A stretch of DNA of 64,000 bases, taken from Candidatus Microthrix parvicella Bio17-1 (GTDB lineage Bacteria > Actinomycetota > Acidimicrobiia > Acidimicrobiales > Microtrichaceae). The stretch lies in assembly GCF_000299415.1 (NCBI RefSeq), contig NZ_AMPG01000006.1, positions 62,001 through 126,000 of the forward strand, in the 5' to 3' direction. Both the position numbers and the translations under genes were made by a program. Each line of letters opens with the position of its first letter. Positions within the stretch are counted from its first letter, which is position 1. A model generated the notes under the pieces. The model worked only from the letters and a program-made list of their open reading frames with translations. It did no database searches and was not told where the DNA came from. Positions 63,785-64,000 of the stretch are shown here, in pieces.

Positions 63785-64000
63785 ATGGATACAACCCAGC
63801 CAGGAGTTGCCGGTCGCCTCGGTCGAACCATCGGGGGAATTGGGCGGACCAGGCCCGGGGCGCTGCAGCGTTTCCGGCTTGGACGCGGGGTACGGATCGC
63901 TGCCGCGTTGATGTTGGTGCTGGGCACGCTGGCCGGCACGCAGCAAACGGCGGGCGCTGTTCCAGGAGATACGTCCAACGCCGAGGGCCAGTTTCTGTCG
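63785..64000 (+). CDS. Secreted protein, N-terminal part, cut by window edge
   Basis: The frame starts at ATG 63785 (MDTTQPGVAGRLGRTIGGIG) and runs open through position 64000. A basic N-region and the hydrophobic segment RIAAALMLVLGTLAGTQQTA, followed by GAVPGDTSNAEGQFLS, form a signal peptide with cleavage near AGA. The AEGQFLS start of the mature part resembles secreted actinobacterial proteins with choice-of-anchor domains, but too little is visible to name it. The 158 bp upstream are unusually AT-rich (63677-63720) and could hold its promoter. Confidence 0.65.
   Translation, partial: MDTTQPGVAGRLGRTIGGIGRTRPGALQRFRLGRGVRIAAALMLVLGTLAGTQQTAGAVPGDTSNAEGQFLS

Noticed and set aside
63675-63911. 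78-codon ORF upstream of the last gene
   Set aside because: It overlaps the signal-peptide gene at 63785 in another frame, and its second half is a shadow of that gene. It starts in AT-rich likely promoter DNA.
1-64000. tRNA, rRNA, riboswitch or transposase genes
   Set aside because: The intergenic gaps were read for cloverleaf or conserved RNA patterns and none was convincing. No IS-type ORF or terminal repeats flank the insert at 19050-25512.

Overview
This is a high-GC, gene-dense bacterial window that looks like a chromosomal segment of an actinobacterium, most likely class Acidimicrobiia (Microthrix/Ilumatobacter-like). That placement is an inference from a MenJ-like menaquinone reductase, a mycobacterial-type Nei2 glycosylase, LANTG sortase signals, a type VII-secretion-type ATPase and two complex I loci. 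No rRNA, tRNA, CRISPR array or transposase was seen. Almost all operon junctions are ATGA/GTGA/TGATG overlaps, so translational coupling is the rule.

Region 1 (1-9330) is mixed housekeeping and accessory: an excisionase-type HTH protein cut by the left edge, a Dabb protein, a YbaK/EbsC deacylase, an NYN protein, a NUDIX protein, a Nei2-like DNA glycosylase, a thioredoxin-fold lipoprotein, an exopolysaccharide priming sugar transferase, a GH36 alpha-galactosidase and a MenJ-like reductase. The thioredoxin-fold lipoprotein has an in-frame TGA exactly where the first catalytic cysteine of CxxC should be, followed by a SECIS-like hairpin. It is the best candidate for something new here: a selenocysteine DsbE/TlpA-type protein.

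Region 2 (9390-38410) is respiratory. A cytochrome c gene is divergent from a long plus-strand operon that encodes a small membrane protein, a 2x[4Fe-4S] ferredoxin, a split (b6/subunit IV-type) cytochrome b, a Rieske protein, a diheme cytochrome c and an unknown membrane protein. These run with 2-70 bp spacings straight into nuoABCD. A Crp/GlxR-like palindrome lies upstream. After nuoD the series is interrupted by about 6.4 kb carrying two paralogous LANTG-anchored glycine-rich surface proteins, a DMT exporter and a GH5-like lipoprotein. It then resumes with nuoE-N. Together this is a complete 14-subunit NADH:quinone oxidoreductase plus a quinol:cytochrome c reductase.

Region 3 (38621-48781) is a signalling/secretion module: an FHA protein, a tandem pseudokinase-kinase membrane protein, an unknown protein, an FHA/HTH protein and a 1432-residue EssC/EccC-like ATPase. 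The last four are co-directional on the minus strand. No WXG100 substrate gene is visible.

Region 4 (48965-64000) starts with a VOC protein and then carries a second complex I operon, nuoABCDHIJKLMN. It lacks the NADH module (nuoEFG) and has an approximately 0.6-kb gap between nuoH and nuoI. A hidden 44-codon ORF is coupled at both ends between nuoL and nuoM. Immediately downstream are a MidA/NDUFAF7-type methyltransferase (family of a complex I assembly factor) and a CopC-CopD copper protein. A secreted protein is cut by the right edge.
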